From: Lachnospiraceae bacterium
Lineage (GTDB): Bacteria > Bacillota > Clostridia > Lachnospirales > Lachnospiraceae
Length of the DNA stretch: 64,000 nucleotides
NCBI GenBank assembly: GCA_902363135.1
Contig: CABIZF010000001.1
Coordinates: 682,001 to 746,000, forward strand
Reading direction: 5' to 3'
Shown here one piece after another: positions 17,810-26,945 of the stretch. Made by a program: the position numbers and the translations under genes. Position 1 is the first letter of the stretch, and every line of letters begins with the position of its first letter. The notes under the pieces are model-generated. The model made no database searches, was not told where the DNA came from, and saw nothing but the letters and a program-made list of their open reading frames with translations.

Positions 17810-18327
17810 CACTGCGCGGCATCGGGATGATTTGCATTTTCAGTGCGGCCATCCTGACCGGAAGGGAACTGGAGCTGCGTTTGAAACGGCGCTGGCTCGT
17901 GCTTTCAGAGATTGCAGGAGGGCTTACGCTTCTGGAAAAGGATATGCTGTGTCACAGAAGTTCTCTGGCGGAAGCATTGCAGACGGTGGCGAAGCGTTGC
18001 CGGTCAGAAGCCGGGCAATTGTTTGCGGCTGCGGGTATCAGAATTTCTGTGACCGGTACAGGCCCGTTTTCTGCAATCTGGGCGCAGTCAGTCAAAGAAA
18101 GCGGGCTTGGCAGGCTTCTTACAGAGATGGAATACGCAGAGCTTCTTGCACTTGCCACAGTATTGTGCAGCGCAGATCCGGGTCAGCAGCGTGTACTATT
18201 TCAGCGGTACGGGGAGCAGTTTCAGGATATGAGCCGGGTCGCACAGGAACAATATCGGGAGAAGGGAGCACTGTACCGGAAACTTGCAGCTGCCGCCGGG
18301 GTTTTTCTTGTGCTGCTTCTGATCTGA
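17803..18327 (+). CDS. spoIIIAB: Stage III sporulation protein AB
   Basis: A 174-residue membrane protein with a GspF-like fold. N-terminal hydrophobic segment (RGIGMICIFSAAILTGREL), helical cytosolic bundle and a C-terminal hydrophobic segment (AAAGVFLVLLLI). The first residues GIGxxxIFxxxxxxG are the family pattern. It presumably anchors the SpoIIIAA ATPase to the channel, as GspF does for GspE; this is by analogy. Start ATG overlaps the spoIIIAA stop. Confidence 0.95.
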   Translation: MLALRGIGMICIFSAAILTGRELELRLKRRWLVLSEIAGGLTLLEKDMLCHRSSLAEALQTVAKRCRSEAGQLFAAAGIRISVTGTGPFSAIWAQSVKESGLGRLLTEMEYAELLALATVLCSADPGQQRVLFQRYGEQFQDMSRVAQEQYREKGALYRKLAAAAGVFLVLLLI

Positions 18328-18342
18328 GCAGGAAGGACAGAT

Positions 18343-18537
18343 ATGAGTGTAAACCTGATTTTTAAAATAGCGGCGGTAGGGATCCTTGTCTCCGTGCTCG
18401 GACAGATTCTCAAGCAGAGCGGACGGGAGGAGCATGCGTTTTTGACCGGAATCGCCGGGCTGGTACTGGTACTGTTCTGGCTGCTTCCATATATCAGTCA
18501 GCTGTTTGACACGGTAAAGTCTCTGTTTGCGCTGTAG
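18343..18537 (+). CDS. spoIIIAC: Stage III sporulation protein AC
   Basis: A 64-residue protein with two transmembrane helices (residues about 3-20 and 32-54) joined by KQSGREEHAFLTGIAG, the conserved SpoIIIAC loop. Part of the membrane platform of the SpoIIIA channel. AGGAAGGA precedes the ATG, 15 bp after spoIIIAB. Confidence 0.96.
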   Translation: MSVNLIFKIAAVGILVSVLGQILKQSGREEHAFLTGIAGLVLVLFWLLPYISQLFDTVKSLFAL

Positions 18538-18546
18538 GAGAGGACT

Positions 18547-18930
18547 ATGAATATGATTCGGATCGCCTGCATCGGCATTGCGGGCGTAGTACTTGCGCTG
18601 TTTTTAAAACAAAGCCGCTCCCCATATGCGGAGCTGATCAGCATGGCAGTCTGCCTGCTGATTCTTTTTTACAGCTTCGGGACGCTTACCGGACTGTTTG
18701 AACTGCTTTGGACGATGGAACGATCCGTCACAGTTCCGGAGAGCTATATTAGGATTCTGCTGAAAATTACTGGGATTACTTATGTCGCAGATTTTTCGTC
18801 ACGTATCTGTGAGGATGCCGGATATAAAGCAATCGCCGGGCAGATCGAAGTGTTTGGCAAGCTGTCTGTGCTGGCAGTCAGTGCACCGATCCTGATTGCG
18901 CTTCTGGAGACGGTGTCCTCGCTTTTCTGA
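18547..18930 (+). CDS. spoIIIAD: Stage III sporulation protein AD
   Basis: A 127-residue protein with four hydrophobic segments, paralogous to SpoIIIAC in its first half (LKQSRSPYAELISMA). The family block YIRILLKITGITYVADFSSRICEDAGYKAIAGQIEVFGKL is intact. Membrane subunit of the SpoIIIA channel; 9 bp after spoIIIAC. Confidence 0.96.
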   Translation: MNMIRIACIGIAGVVLALFLKQSRSPYAELISMAVCLLILFYSFGTLTGLFELLWTMERSVTVPESYIRILLKITGITYVADFSSRICEDAGYKAIAGQIEVFGKLSVLAVSAPILIALLETVSSLF

Positions 18931-18976
18931 GCCATATCTTTTGAACCCAACATCGGAAATTTCAAAGGAGTTCCGG

Positions 18977-20131
18977 ATGAGAGCAGGAAAATGGTATTTT
19001 GTGACACTGCTTATGGCCGCTGCTTTCTGGCTGGCAGGCAGTAACTGCACAGCGCAGGAGATGACCGCCGAAGGAACATCTGTCCTGGAGCTTCCGGATT
19101 ATCTGGAGCTTTCTGATCTGGAAGAGAAACTGCGTGGTATGACGGATTTTTCGGATCTGTCGTTTTCGGATCTGGTACTGGAGCTTTTGCAGGGAAAATT
19201 GCCGTCTGGTATTTCCGGACTATGGGGAGAAGTATGGCGGCTTCTGTTTTCTTATCTTGGTGGGCAGAAGCAGCTGGCAGTGCAGATCCTGCTGATCGCG
19301 CTGTTTTCAGCAGTCTGTACCAATTTTATCCGTGTATTTGAGAACAGCCAGATCGCGGATATCAGCTTCTATATGATGTATCTGCTGATTGGAACACTGC
19401 TGATTGGCGCATTTGCAGAAATGCAAGCGCTGACCGTGAATACCTTAAAAAGCCTGTTTCAGTTTGTGACGCTGCTGCTTCCGGCCTATGTCGTGACGAT
19501 TGTATTTTCCGCAGGCAGTGTTTCTGCGCTTGGGTTTTATGAACTGACGCTTCTTTCTGTGCATATTCTTCAGCTGCTTTTCATAAAAATGGTACTGCCA
19601 CTGATCCAGATCTACGTCGTATTTCTCTTTTTTAACCAGCTGACACAGGAAGATTTGTTTTCTCAGGCATCAGAATTTTTAAAAACGCTGCTGGAATGGA
19701 TCCTAAAGACTACGACTGCGATTCTGGTCGGCCTGCAGACAATTCAGTGCCTGGTAGCTCCGGCTGTCGATACGCTGAAAAACTCGACGGCACACCGCAT
19801 TGTAAAGGCGCTGCCGGGTGTCGGCGGTCTCATGGATTCAGCGGCAGAGACGATTGCCGGTTCTGCGCTGGTTATCAAAAATGCAGTCGGGGTGGCAGGG
19901 ATGATCGTGGTGCTTCTGATTTGCTTACTGCCATTTCTTAAGCTCGGACTCAGTGTACTGTTATTCCGGCTGCTCTGTGCGCTGCTGCAGCCGATCAGTG
20001 AAAAGCGAATGGTGGACTGCATCAGGAGCTTTTCAGACGGAGTGATGCTCCTGATGAAAACAATGCTGGCGGGACTTGCGGTGTTTCTCGTATCACTCGC
20101 GATGATCACCGCGTCCGTGCGGGGAGGATAA
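18977..20131 (+). CDS. spoIIIAE: Stage III sporulation protein AE
   Basis: A 384-residue polytopic membrane protein, the largest SpoIIIA integral subunit. It has an N-terminal signal-like segment (WYFVTLLMAAAFWLAGSNC), an external region, then about seven membrane spans including VKALPGVGGLMDSAAETIAGSALVIKNAVGVAGMIVV, the family hallmark. The start is ATG 18977, which follows AAAGGAG; the frame is open further upstream into spoIIIAD but without a ribosome site. Confidence 0.95.
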   Translation: MRAGKWYFVTLLMAAAFWLAGSNCTAQEMTAEGTSVLELPDYLELSDLEEKLRGMTDFSDLSFSDLVLELLQGKLPSGISGLWGEVWRLLFSYLGGQKQLAVQILLIALFSAVCTNFIRVFENSQIADISFYMMYLLIGTLLIGAFAEMQALTVNTLKSLFQFVTLLLPAYVVTIVFSAGSVSALGFYELTLLSVHILQLLFIKMVLPLIQIYVVFLFFNQLTQEDLFSQASEFLKTLLEWILKTTTAILVGLQTIQCLVAPAVDTLKNSTAHRIVKALPGVGGLMDSAAETIAGSALVIKNAVGVAGMIVVLLICLLPFLKLGLSVLLFRLLCALLQPISEKRMVDCIRSFSDGVMLLMKTMLAGLAVFLVSLAMITASVRGG

Positions 20132-20133
20132 GG

Positions 20134-20658
20134 ATGCAGAACTGGATAAAAACTCTTGTGGTGGGCAGTTGCCTGCTTACAATGCTGCTCCATATGATTC
20201 CAAATGGAAAATTTGTAAAATATGTACGTTTTTACGCCGGACTTATCTTTGTCCTGCTGGCAATGCAGCCGGTTATTCAGCTGTTTTCCGGGGGCACTCT
20301 TGAGGAGCTGCTGCAGTTTGCGCTTCTGCGGGAAGATTCGGCAGAGCTTGCTACTGCAGTGGAGAGTATGAGAGAGCTGAAGGACTCGCAGATCATGGCA
20401 GCCTGTCAGAAGGAGCTGGTCAGCCAGCTGGAGGATCTGTCATGTGCCTGCGGCGCTGATACGGCGCATGTGACGGTCCGGTTTTCGGATTCATCGGAAG
20501 GAATAGCGGATGCGGTGTCCATTTCTATCAGTATTTTGGGTGGAACAACCGGGCAGTACAGGGACACTGCAGCGGCGATCCGGGAGAAGGCAGAGACATT
20601 GTATGGCATTGCTCCGAAGACGATCCATATCAGCGATGAAGGAGGCGCATGGCTTTGA
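20134..20658 (+). CDS. spoIIIAF: Stage III sporulation protein AF
   Basis: A 174-residue protein with two N-terminal membrane helices (IKTLVVGSCLLTMLLHMIPNGKFVKYVRFYAGLIFVLLAMQPVIQLF) and a C-terminal ring-building-motif-like soluble domain facing the intermembrane space. It starts 2 bp after spoIIIAE (AAGGATG) and overlaps spoIIIAG by 10 bases. Confidence 0.95.
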   Translation: MQNWIKTLVVGSCLLTMLLHMIPNGKFVKYVRFYAGLIFVLLAMQPVIQLFSGGTLEELLQFALLREDSAELATAVESMRELKDSQIMAACQKELVSQLEDLSCACGADTAHVTVRFSDSSEGIADAVSISISILGGTTGQYRDTAAAIREKAETLYGIAPKTIHISDEGGAWL

Positions 20659-21194
20659 AATGGCTGGAAAAACTCGGAGGAGACAAAAAGGAGCGAATTC
20701 TGATTTTATTGCTTGCGGGGGTGCTGCTGCTTGTAATTGTCATTCCGACCGGGCAGGAAGGGGGTGAGATGACGGAGACGGGCGATTCGGTGCAGGTCGT
20801 ATCGGATGACACCGGAAGGACGAAGGAAGAAGCACTTGAACAGCGACTGGCAGCCGTACTTGCACAGGCGGTCGGGATCGGAAAAGTAGAGGTCATGATT
20901 ACCCTGAAATCAGACGGCAGACAGATTGTGGAAAAGGATATGGAGCAGCAGCAGGACATTACTGATACGGAGACACCGGCAGGAAGCAGCAGTCGCCGGG
21001 AGACGACGGTACTGCAAAAAAATGCAAAGGGTGACGAAAGTCCGTTTGTATCGGATGTCGAAGCGCCCAAGATCGGGGGTGTGCTCGTCCTGGCGCAGGG
21101 AATGGACGCGGCGATGGCGAACGAGATTACAGAGGCGGCGATGGCATTATTTGGAATTGAGGCGCATAAAATCAAAGTAATGAAGATGGAGTAA
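20649..21194 (+). CDS. spoIIIAG: Stage III sporulation protein AG
   Basis: A 181-residue single-span protein that forms the large ring of the feeding-tube channel in the intermembrane space. Membrane segment ILILLLAGVLLLVIVIPTG near 15-35; the ring domain includes EQRLAAVLAQAVGIGKVEVMITLKSDGRQIVEKD and PKIGGVLVLAQGMDAAMANEITEAAMALFGIEAHKIKVMKM, the conserved C-terminal block. GAAGGAGG precedes the ATG. Confidence 0.96.
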   Translation: MALKWLEKLGGDKKERILILLLAGVLLLVIVIPTGQEGGEMTETGDSVQVVSDDTGRTKEEALEQRLAAVLAQAVGIGKVEVMITLKSDGRQIVEKDMEQQQDITDTETPAGSSSRRETTVLQKNAKGDESPFVSDVEAPKIGGVLVLAQGMDAAMANEITEAAMALFGIEAHKIKVMKME

Positions 21195-21205
21195 GGAGAG
21201 AAAAA

Positions 21206-21853
21206 GTGAAACGATTATTTAAAAAGAATCAGATCATCATTACGACACTGGCAATCATGATTGCGATTGCCGGATATCTGAATTACTCAGGGAGAATCCT
21301 GAGGGAAAAATCCAAAGAGGCGAGTTCTGATGATAATACGGTACTCCTTACGGATGAAGCGCCGCAGGCGGTAAATACATATACGGATTCCTATGAGGAT
21401 ATTGTGAGCCTGGACGGGGATGGAAGCGAGACGGCATACGCAAAGCCGGATGAGGGAAGCACGGTCGGAGAAGCCGTGCTGGCGAGCAGCACCGGAACGA
21501 ATCTTCTCGCAGCCGCCAGGCTGAATCGTGAGCAGGTGCGGGCAAAGAGCAGAGAAAATCTGCAGGCCATCATTGACAATGAACAGATCACCGAGAATGA
21601 AAAGGCAGAAGCCATTTCAGCTATGACCACAATGGAAGAGATGGCGCAAAAGGAGGCGGCGGCAGAGCTGCTTTTAGAGGCCAAGGGCTATGAAAACTGT
21701 GTCGTGAGCATCGCAGACGGAGAAGCGGATGTAGTCGTAAACGAAGCCTCTCTGGATGAGGCACAGCGTGCACAGATTGAGGATATTGTAAAACGTAAAA
21801 CAGATATTGCCGGTGAGCATATCGTGATCACACCGGGAGCGGCACAGAGCTAA
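21206..21853 (+). CDS. spoIIIAH: Stage III sporulation protein AH
   Basis: A 215-residue single-span protein that contacts the forespore channel partner (SpoIIQ, or its clostridial equivalent). N-terminal membrane helix QIIITTLAIMIAIAGYLNYSG; extracellular acidic linker; C-terminal YscJ/FliF-like ring domain (EKAEAISAMTTMEEMAQKEAAAELLLEAKGYENCVVSIADGEADVVVNEASLDEAQRAQIEDIVKRKT). It starts with GTG after AAGGAGAG. Last gene of the operon. Confidence 0.96.
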   Translation: MKRLFKKNQIIITTLAIMIAIAGYLNYSGRILREKSKEASSDDNTVLLTDEAPQAVNTYTDSYEDIVSLDGDGSETAYAKPDEGSTVGEAVLASSTGTNLLAAARLNREQVRAKSRENLQAIIDNEQITENEKAEAISAMTTMEEMAQKEAAAELLLEAKGYENCVVSIADGEADVVVNEASLDEAQRAQIEDIVKRKTDIAGEHIVITPGAAQS

Positions 21854-21855
21854 AG

Positions 21856-22129
21856 ACAAGCGGATATATCTGCAAGTCCTCTGCTTATTGCTTTGCGCAA
21901 TAGGAGCAGGGGACTTGCCTGATTTGGTTAAATATCCAGCCCGGAACAGGAGCCTTATCAGATCATACATTGACAATATTGCCATAGAAATTTATAATAA
22001 ATTAACCGAATAAGCTGCGAAGCAGCTATTCGGTTATGACATATCATAAGGAGGGACCCGCTTGCGGGAGGATCCCTTGTGATCCTGCAAGTAGCGTAGC
22101 GGATTGCGAATATCCGCTTGACTTGCCTG
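21856..22129. repeat. Modular palindromic repeat, copy 2
   Basis: Modules here: GCAAGTCC-CTGCT / AGCAG-GGACTTGC hairpin with TTGCTTTGCGCAAT in its loop (21871-21919), which may double as the spoIIIA transcript end; CCGAATA-GCTGCGAAGCAGC-TATTCGG (22005-22035); CATATCATAAGGAGGGACCC; and GCAAGTAGCGTAGCGGATTGCGAATATCCGCTTG (22087-22120). A sigma-A promoter lies between the two halves. Together they fill the 373-base gap before the serine hydrolase. Confidence 0.8.
21970..21998 (+). promoter_or_regulatory. Consensus sigma-A promoter for the serine hydrolase
   Basis: TTGACA (21970-21975), 17-base spacer, TATAAT (21993-21998): a perfect consensus. The transcript would start near 22005 and begin with the palindromic repeat modules, giving a leader of about 220 bases. 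Confidence 0.75.
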
Positions 22130-22226
22130 TATCATTTACTACAGTATTTGTTCCGAAGTACAATGATGCAGCAGTACATACGGGTCATGTATGTATTATT
22201 CATTTCGGGACAGGAAGTGACAGAAG

Positions 22227-23642
22227 ATGAAAAGAGACACAAATGCACTGGATCAGGCTTTGCAGAGTCTGTTTGAAAAAAGAGGGTACCCTGGAATAGC
22301 TGTGACAATCCGTGGACCAGAAGGCATTCTATTTGAAAAGGGATACGGTTACCGGGATGTAGAGCATCAGCTTCCGGCAGATACACATACGATTTTTGGT
22401 ATTGCCTCAATGAGCAAATCAATTACGGCACTTTGCTGTGCAATCCTTGCAACAGAAGGAAAGCTCAGCTTGGAAGATCCGATCACAAAATATTTTCCAA
22501 CGCTGCATATTCCGGGAATCCCGGATGAGTGTGTGACTCTGAGAATGCTTGCGATGCACCGGGCCGGCCTTCCACCGATGGAGCCTCTGGAATGGTCGAT
22601 TGCGAAAAACAGCCGGGAACGCGATGACGACTGGTTCCGGCGGATGGCTGCGGAAGCGCCAAATCAGATGGATCAGATCGGACAGATCGTAGATTATATC
22701 TCCGCCGGGAATTATGAACCGCTTGGCATGCCGGGTGAGTATATGAGTTACTCAAACGAGGGCTATGCATTGTTGTCTTATGTTGTAGATCAGGCAGCGG
22801 GAATTCCGCTGGAGCAGTTCATGAAGGAGAGAATCTTTGATCCTCTCGGAATGACGCGTACGGTGCTCGACATGGATGGAAGTGAGGCTCGAGAGCTATC
22901 GGGTGGAAATATAACGAGTCTGTTTGAACGGGATAAGGATGGGCATTTGACGCAGGATGACAGCTGGTCGGTGCTTCCGCCGTTCCGCGGCTGTGCCTGT
23001 GTAAAATCAACTGCGAGCGATATCAGCCGTTATTATAAGATGCTCAGTGATGGCGGTGTGTGGGAAGGACGCCAGGTAATACCGGCGGAAGCGGTCGACC
23101 TGCTGATTGGCAGAAGCTTTCCGACAGAGGAGCGTCCATACTACTGTCTCGGACTTGAGAAGCGGCTGATCGCCGGGAAGATCGTCTGCGACCATTCCGG
23201 CGGACTGCATGGTGTATCGACAAAAGGTGGTTTTATTGAAGGCGGCTACGGTATTGCAGTGCTTTGCAACGAGGGCGATGTATCAATGGAAGAGTTTCAG
23301 TGGATCTGTTACAATTATATTCTGGGACTTCCGCTTGAGACGACGCACCGGTGGGCAGAGCCAAACGGCAGTACATTTAGTATGCCCGAAGCGATACAGG
23401 GAGATTATCTTGCCAGGGAGGGAATTCCGGCTCATTGTACTGTATGGCAGGAAGACGGGAAGCTTGTCGGCATTTATGGCGAAACGGAGGTCGAGTTCCG
23501 CTATTGCGGAAAGACCGTGTTTGCGGCCTACAGCCGAAAGGATCCGACAAAGCGGTGCAGCACAATGGAATTTTATATTCGCAATGGACAGGCATGGGCG
23601 GTACGGTGCTATACGAGAATCTATCAGAGGATTGACGGGTAG
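22227..23642 (+). CDS. Serine hydrolase, class C beta-lactamase/PBP4*-like family
   Basis: A 471-residue protein of the beta-lactamase (Pfam) superfamily. Residues about 1-350 form the penicillin-binding fold: S-x-x-K in IASMSKSITAL, Y-S-N in MSYSNEGYALL, and H-S-G in CDHSGGLHGVST in place of K-T-G. The HxG form is typical of esterase/D-aminopeptidase-like members rather than true beta-lactamases. The C-terminal 110 residues form a beta-rich tail domain (EGIPAHCTVWQEDGKLVGIYGETEVEFRY). No signal peptide is seen, so it may be cytosolic. Substrate is unknown; a dipeptidase gene follows. Confidence 0.85.
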   Translation: MKRDTNALDQALQSLFEKRGYPGIAVTIRGPEGILFEKGYGYRDVEHQLPADTHTIFGIASMSKSITALCCAILATEGKLSLEDPITKYFPTLHIPGIPDECVTLRMLAMHRAGLPPMEPLEWSIAKNSRERDDDWFRRMAAEAPNQMDQIGQIVDYISAGNYEPLGMPGEYMSYSNEGYALLSYVVDQAAGIPLEQFMKERIFDPLGMTRTVLDMDGSEARELSGGNITSLFERDKDGHLTQDDSWSVLPPFRGCACVKSTASDISRYYKMLSDGGVWEGRQVIPAEAVDLLIGRSFPTEERPYYCLGLEKRLIAGKIVCDHSGGLHGVSTKGGFIEGGYGIAVLCNEGDVSMEEFQWICYNYILGLPLETTHRWAEPNGSTFSMPEAIQGDYLAREGIPAHCTVWQEDGKLVGIYGETEVEFRYCGKTVFAAYSRKDPTKRCSTMEFYIRNGQAWAVRCYTRIYQRIDG

Positions 23643-23722
23643 CGCAAAGCTCTTACCTGCGGAAAGCTGACAGTTAACGAAATTGAGAAAAGAAAATTAC
23701 GAAAAGATAGCGGGTGAAAAAC

Positions 23723-24769
23723 ATGAATATCATAGATATGCACTGTGATACAATGTATCAGATTTATGAACGGAAAAGAGAAGGAAAAACGATTGCGGTT
23801 CGCGATGATGCCAATCTGCATGTGACTTTGGAGAAAATGAAGCAGGGTGGTTATCTTCTGCAGAACTTTGCCGCATTTGTAGAGCTGGAGGAGTCCAAAG
23901 AGCAGCTGGCAAACGAAGTAGAGGATATAAAGCTTGCGCCGTACCAGTTTGCCAGGCATCTGATCGATACATTTAAGACACAAACAGAGGCAAACCAGGA
24001 TCTGATCGGCGTTGTCCGCTCTTTTGCAGATATTCAGAGCAATGAAAAGGAAGGACGGATGTCTGCGCTGCTCACCATTGAGGAGGGGGGCGTCTGCTTA
24101 GGAGAGATCGAGAAGCTTCGTGAATTTTATGAAGCGGGTGCGCGGATGCTCACATTGACGTGGAACTATGAAAATGAGCTTGGCCATCCGGCGGCAATGC
24201 AGGGAGATCACTGGAAGAACTACCGGGCGAATGAGAAGCGCCCGCTCGGATTAAAAGAGCGTGGTTTTGAGTTTGTCGCAGAGATGGAGCGGCTCGGCAT
24301 GATCGTTGATGTGTCTCATTTATCCGACGATGGGTTCTTTGATCTGTGTGAGCATGCGAGAAAGCCATTTGTTGCGAGCCATTCCAATTCCCGCGCGATG
24401 TGTGGCCACAGGAGAAATCTGACGGATGAGATGCTGCGCATGCTTGGCGACCGCGGCGGTGTATCCGGGCTGAACTTCTGCCCGGGATTTGTCATCGCAG
24501 AAAAAGATGAAAATGGACAGCGCATGCATGACGGGAAGAATCTTCTCGAATATCTGGCGGAGCACGCAGTACATATGATGAACGTCGGTGGAACTGCCTG
24601 CGTCGGACTTGGCAGCGATTTTGACGGCTTTAGCGAAAACGGAATGCCGGGCGATGCCTCTGCTATGCAGGACTTTGCATGGGCGTTGCACAAGGCACAC
24701 GTGTCATATGACCAGATTGACAATATTCTTTATGGAAATGTGTACCGACTGTACCGTGAACTGCTTTAA
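23723..24769 (+). CDS. Membrane dipeptidase family (M19, renal dipeptidase-like)
   Basis: A 348-residue zinc amidohydrolase of the M19 family, which cleaves dipeptides, including L,D forms. Seen: IIDMHCDT at the N-terminus (the metal-binding HxD), TIEEGGVCLG with the bridging Glu, DVSHLSDDGF, VASHSNSRAMCGHRRNLTDEML and VGLGSDFDGF. Bacterial members are cytosolic and often act on peptidoglycan- or food-derived dipeptides. Start is uncertain between GTG 23714 and ATG 23723. It lies 80 bp behind the serine hydrolase and may be cotranscribed, suggesting a joint peptide-turnover role. Confidence 0.9.
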   Translation: MNIIDMHCDTMYQIYERKREGKTIAVRDDANLHVTLEKMKQGGYLLQNFAAFVELEESKEQLANEVEDIKLAPYQFARHLIDTFKTQTEANQDLIGVVRSFADIQSNEKEGRMSALLTIEEGGVCLGEIEKLREFYEAGARMLTLTWNYENELGHPAAMQGDHWKNYRANEKRPLGLKERGFEFVAEMERLGMIVDVSHLSDDGFFDLCEHARKPFVASHSNSRAMCGHRRNLTDEMLRMLGDRGGVSGLNFCPGFVIAEKDENGQRMHDGKNLLEYLAEHAVHMMNVGGTACVGLGSDFDGFSENGMPGDASAMQDFAWALHKAHVSYDQIDNILYGNVYRLYRELL

Positions 24770-24778
24770 CTGAGCCGG

Positions 24779-24932
24779 ACAAGTCTCAATCCACCGCTTA
24801 GTGCTTCTCGCACTTGAACGCAGATAAGCATTCCCCCGCTTCAAGTGCGCGAAGCGACTGCGTTCATGAGCAAGTAGCGAAGCCAGACCCTGTCAGCAGA
24901 GCTGCAGGGATGGATTGCGAATGTCCGCTTTA
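24779..24932 (-). repeat. Modular palindromic repeat, copy 3
   Basis: Mostly in reverse orientation relative to copy 1: CCGCTTAGTGCTTCTCGCAC, GATAAGCATTCCCCCGCTTCAAG, TGCGTTCATGAGCAAGTAGCG, CAGACCCTGTCAGCAGAGCTGC and GATTGCGAATGTCCGCTT. The internal GCTTCAAGTGCGCGAAGC-type arms are self-complementary. Confidence 0.8.
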
Positions 24933-24986
24933 CGAGGGGAATATTCATTCGAGAACATCTTAGTATACACAAAAAGGAGAATGTCT

Positions 24987-25979
24987 ATGTCAAACAATAT
25001 GGATTTTAATCAACCATACGCCGGACGGCTGACGGAGCTGCACCTGCATCTGGACGGGTCTCTGCGCCCGGCCAGCGTCGTAGAGCTTGCGAAGCAGCAG
25101 AATATCCAGCTCCCGACAGAGGATCTTGAGGAGCTGACCAGCGAATATTTGCAGGTATCGGAGGACTGTACAGATCTGGTGGCATGTCTGAAGCGCTTTG
25201 AACTGCCGGTTCGGATTCTTGGCACGCCGGAGGCGATCCGCCGTGCAGCCTTTGATCTGACCGAGGATCTGGCAGGCGAGAACTATGAATATGCAGAGAT
25301 TCGCTTTGCACCGCAGTACGCAAATAAGACCGGCTACAGTCAGGAGGAATATGTGCAGGCTGCGATCGACGGCATGCAGGATGCACTTGCGAAATATCCT
25401 TCTATGAAAGCCGGACTGATCCTTTGCTGTATGAGAGGTGCTGACCTGCGCGAAGAGAATATGGAGACGATCCGCCAGACGGCAAAATATCTTGGCAGCG
25501 GCGTGTGCGCGGCAGATCTTGCCGGTGCGGAGAGTCTGTTCCCGACGGAGATTTTCGAGGATGTATTTGCACTTGCAAAGCAGCTGGATATCCCGTATAC
25601 AATTCACGCAGGAGAGGCAGCAGGCCCGGACAGCATTCGCTGTGCATTAAAGATGGGCGCATACCGGATCGGTCACGGCGTTCATGCGATTGATGATCCG
25701 GATCTGGTAAAAGAGCTGGCCAGGACCGGGACCTGTCTGGAGGTCAGTCTGACGAGCAATCTTCAGATTCAGGCATATCCGACTGCCGAGTCGCACCCGC
25801 TTGGCGTGCTGTATCGCGCCGGTGTCCACACGACAGTGAATTCTGATAACCGCACACTCTCCAACGTTACCTTGAAAAGTGAGATTGAGAAGGTAAAACG
25901 TGCATTTCACCTGACAAATGAAGATATTCAGATCATGCAGCAGTACGCGAGAGAAGCGGCGTTTGACCGACTGGTCTGA
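24987..25979 (+). CDS. Adenosine deaminase
   Basis: A 330-residue metal-dependent deaminase converting adenosine to inosine. Signatures: ELHLHLDGSLRP (first zinc ligands), CCMRGAD, IHAGEAAGP with the catalytic Glu, RIGHGVHAI, LEVSLTSNLQ and TVNSDNRTLSN supplying the last Asp ligand. ATG 24987 lies 7 bases after AAAGGAG; the frame extends upstream into the palindromic repeat, but those starts lack a site. It is monocistronic as far as visible. Related adenine or N6-methyladenine deaminases are possible, but the motif set favours adenosine. Confidence 0.9.
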   Translation: MSNNMDFNQPYAGRLTELHLHLDGSLRPASVVELAKQQNIQLPTEDLEELTSEYLQVSEDCTDLVACLKRFELPVRILGTPEAIRRAAFDLTEDLAGENYEYAEIRFAPQYANKTGYSQEEYVQAAIDGMQDALAKYPSMKAGLILCCMRGADLREENMETIRQTAKYLGSGVCAADLAGAESLFPTEIFEDVFALAKQLDIPYTIHAGEAAGPDSIRCALKMGAYRIGHGVHAIDDPDLVKELARTGTCLEVSLTSNLQIQAYPTAESHPLGVLYRAGVHTTVNSDNRTLSNVTLKSEIEKVKRAFHLTNEDIQIMQQYAREAAFDRLV

Positions 25980-26000
25980 AATGTCATAAGGGGGCAGGGT

Positions 26001-26663
26001 CTAGCGGGAACCCGAAGCTTTATGTCCCTCCACGCAGATCCAGTCCTTGCCATCCTTTAGATGAATCTGAATATCGGAGAAACCGGCCTGCTCAAATAAG
26101 GTTCGGAACTCTTCCGGTGTCGGATTAAACAGATGAAAATTCCGGATATTTTCCAGTGTCTTGTCGCTTAAGCCTTCCTTCTGGTAAACATCAGCGACAA
26201 GCAGGAAGGTGCCGGAATTTTTTAATACCCGAAGCACTTCTTTTAAATTCTTCTGCGGTGATGGCCAGAAATAAAAACTCTCGACAGTAATGATTTTGTC
26301 AAACGTATCATCTGCAAACGGAAGCTGTTCCACAGAGGCTTCCAGAATGTCCATCTTGTGTGTATTGATGGCATCCGAGTTCGTTTCGCGGGCCGTAGCA
26401 ACGGATACCGGAGAGTAGTCGACACCGGTCAGGTGGCCGGTCGTGACCTGAGTCGCGATTCGTTTCAGAGCGGCACCTCCGCCACAGCCGATATCCAGGA
26501 CAGTATCGGTTTCATTTACCGTCCAGAATCCGAGCGCCCAGCCTGTGACCGGTGTATGGCTCTCATTCATGCGGAGGAGCATTTTACTGCCGTCCTCGCC
26601 TTCCGGATGGCGTGGATTGCCGGAGATTGTGATTTCTTCCTGTGTTCTTATCATATCTGACAT
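26001..26663 (-). CDS. Class I SAM-dependent methyltransferase
   Basis: A 220-residue Methyltransf_11/25-type enzyme. Motif I VLDIGCGGGAALKRIA, motif II GVDYSP, then DILEASVEQLPFADDTFDKIITVESFYFWP (motif IV region) and EVLRVLKNSGTFLLVADV. The substrate cannot be deduced; family members act on small molecules, quinones or lipids. A good promoter lies about 90 bases upstream on the same strand. It is transcribed convergently with the adenosine deaminase gene and has no operon partners. Confidence 0.85.
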   Translation of the reverse strand: MSDMIRTQEEITISGNPRHPEGEDGSKMLLRMNESHTPVTGWALGFWTVNETDTVLDIGCGGGAALKRIATQVTTGHLTGVDYSPVSVATARETNSDAINTHKMDILEASVEQLPFADDTFDKIITVESFYFWPSPQKNLKEVLRVLKNSGTFLLVADVYQKEGLSDKTLENIRNFHLFNPTPEEFRTLFEQAGFSDIQIHLKDGKDWICVEGHKASGSR

Positions 26664-26754
26664 GTTTCAGATCCCTCATTCCTTTTATTATAGTTTGTAT
26701 TATTACAGTTCGTATTGTTGCGCTTCGTAATAAGTTTGAAGCATCTAATGCCAT

Positions 26755-26783
26755 ATTATAATGAATCCATCCCGGGATGTAAA
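26755..26783 (-). promoter_or_regulatory. Sigma-A promoter for the methyltransferase
   Basis: On the minus strand TTTACA (26783-26778), 17 bases, TATAAT (26760-26755). The spacer contains the palindrome CCATCCCGGGATGG, which could be an operator. For the divergent solute-binding protein gene there is a TATAAT at 26914-26919 without a recognisable -35. Confidence 0.6.
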
Positions 26784-26945
26784 GCTCCATATGTCAGACA
26801 TTTTTATCTGAAATGTAAGTAAAATCCGTTTTATCCGGATTTCATCATTTTTTTCTGCGCTTTACAATCTTTTACTGACTCATGATAGTTCCTCCTTTTA
26901 GAATCCGCTATAATGGCACCATCCAATGAAGGAGGAGAAAAGAAA

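Noticed and set aside
24915..24986. N-terminal extension of adenosine deaminase
   Set aside because: The extra codons come from the palindromic repeat, and the AAAGGAG ribosome site lies directly before ATG 24987.
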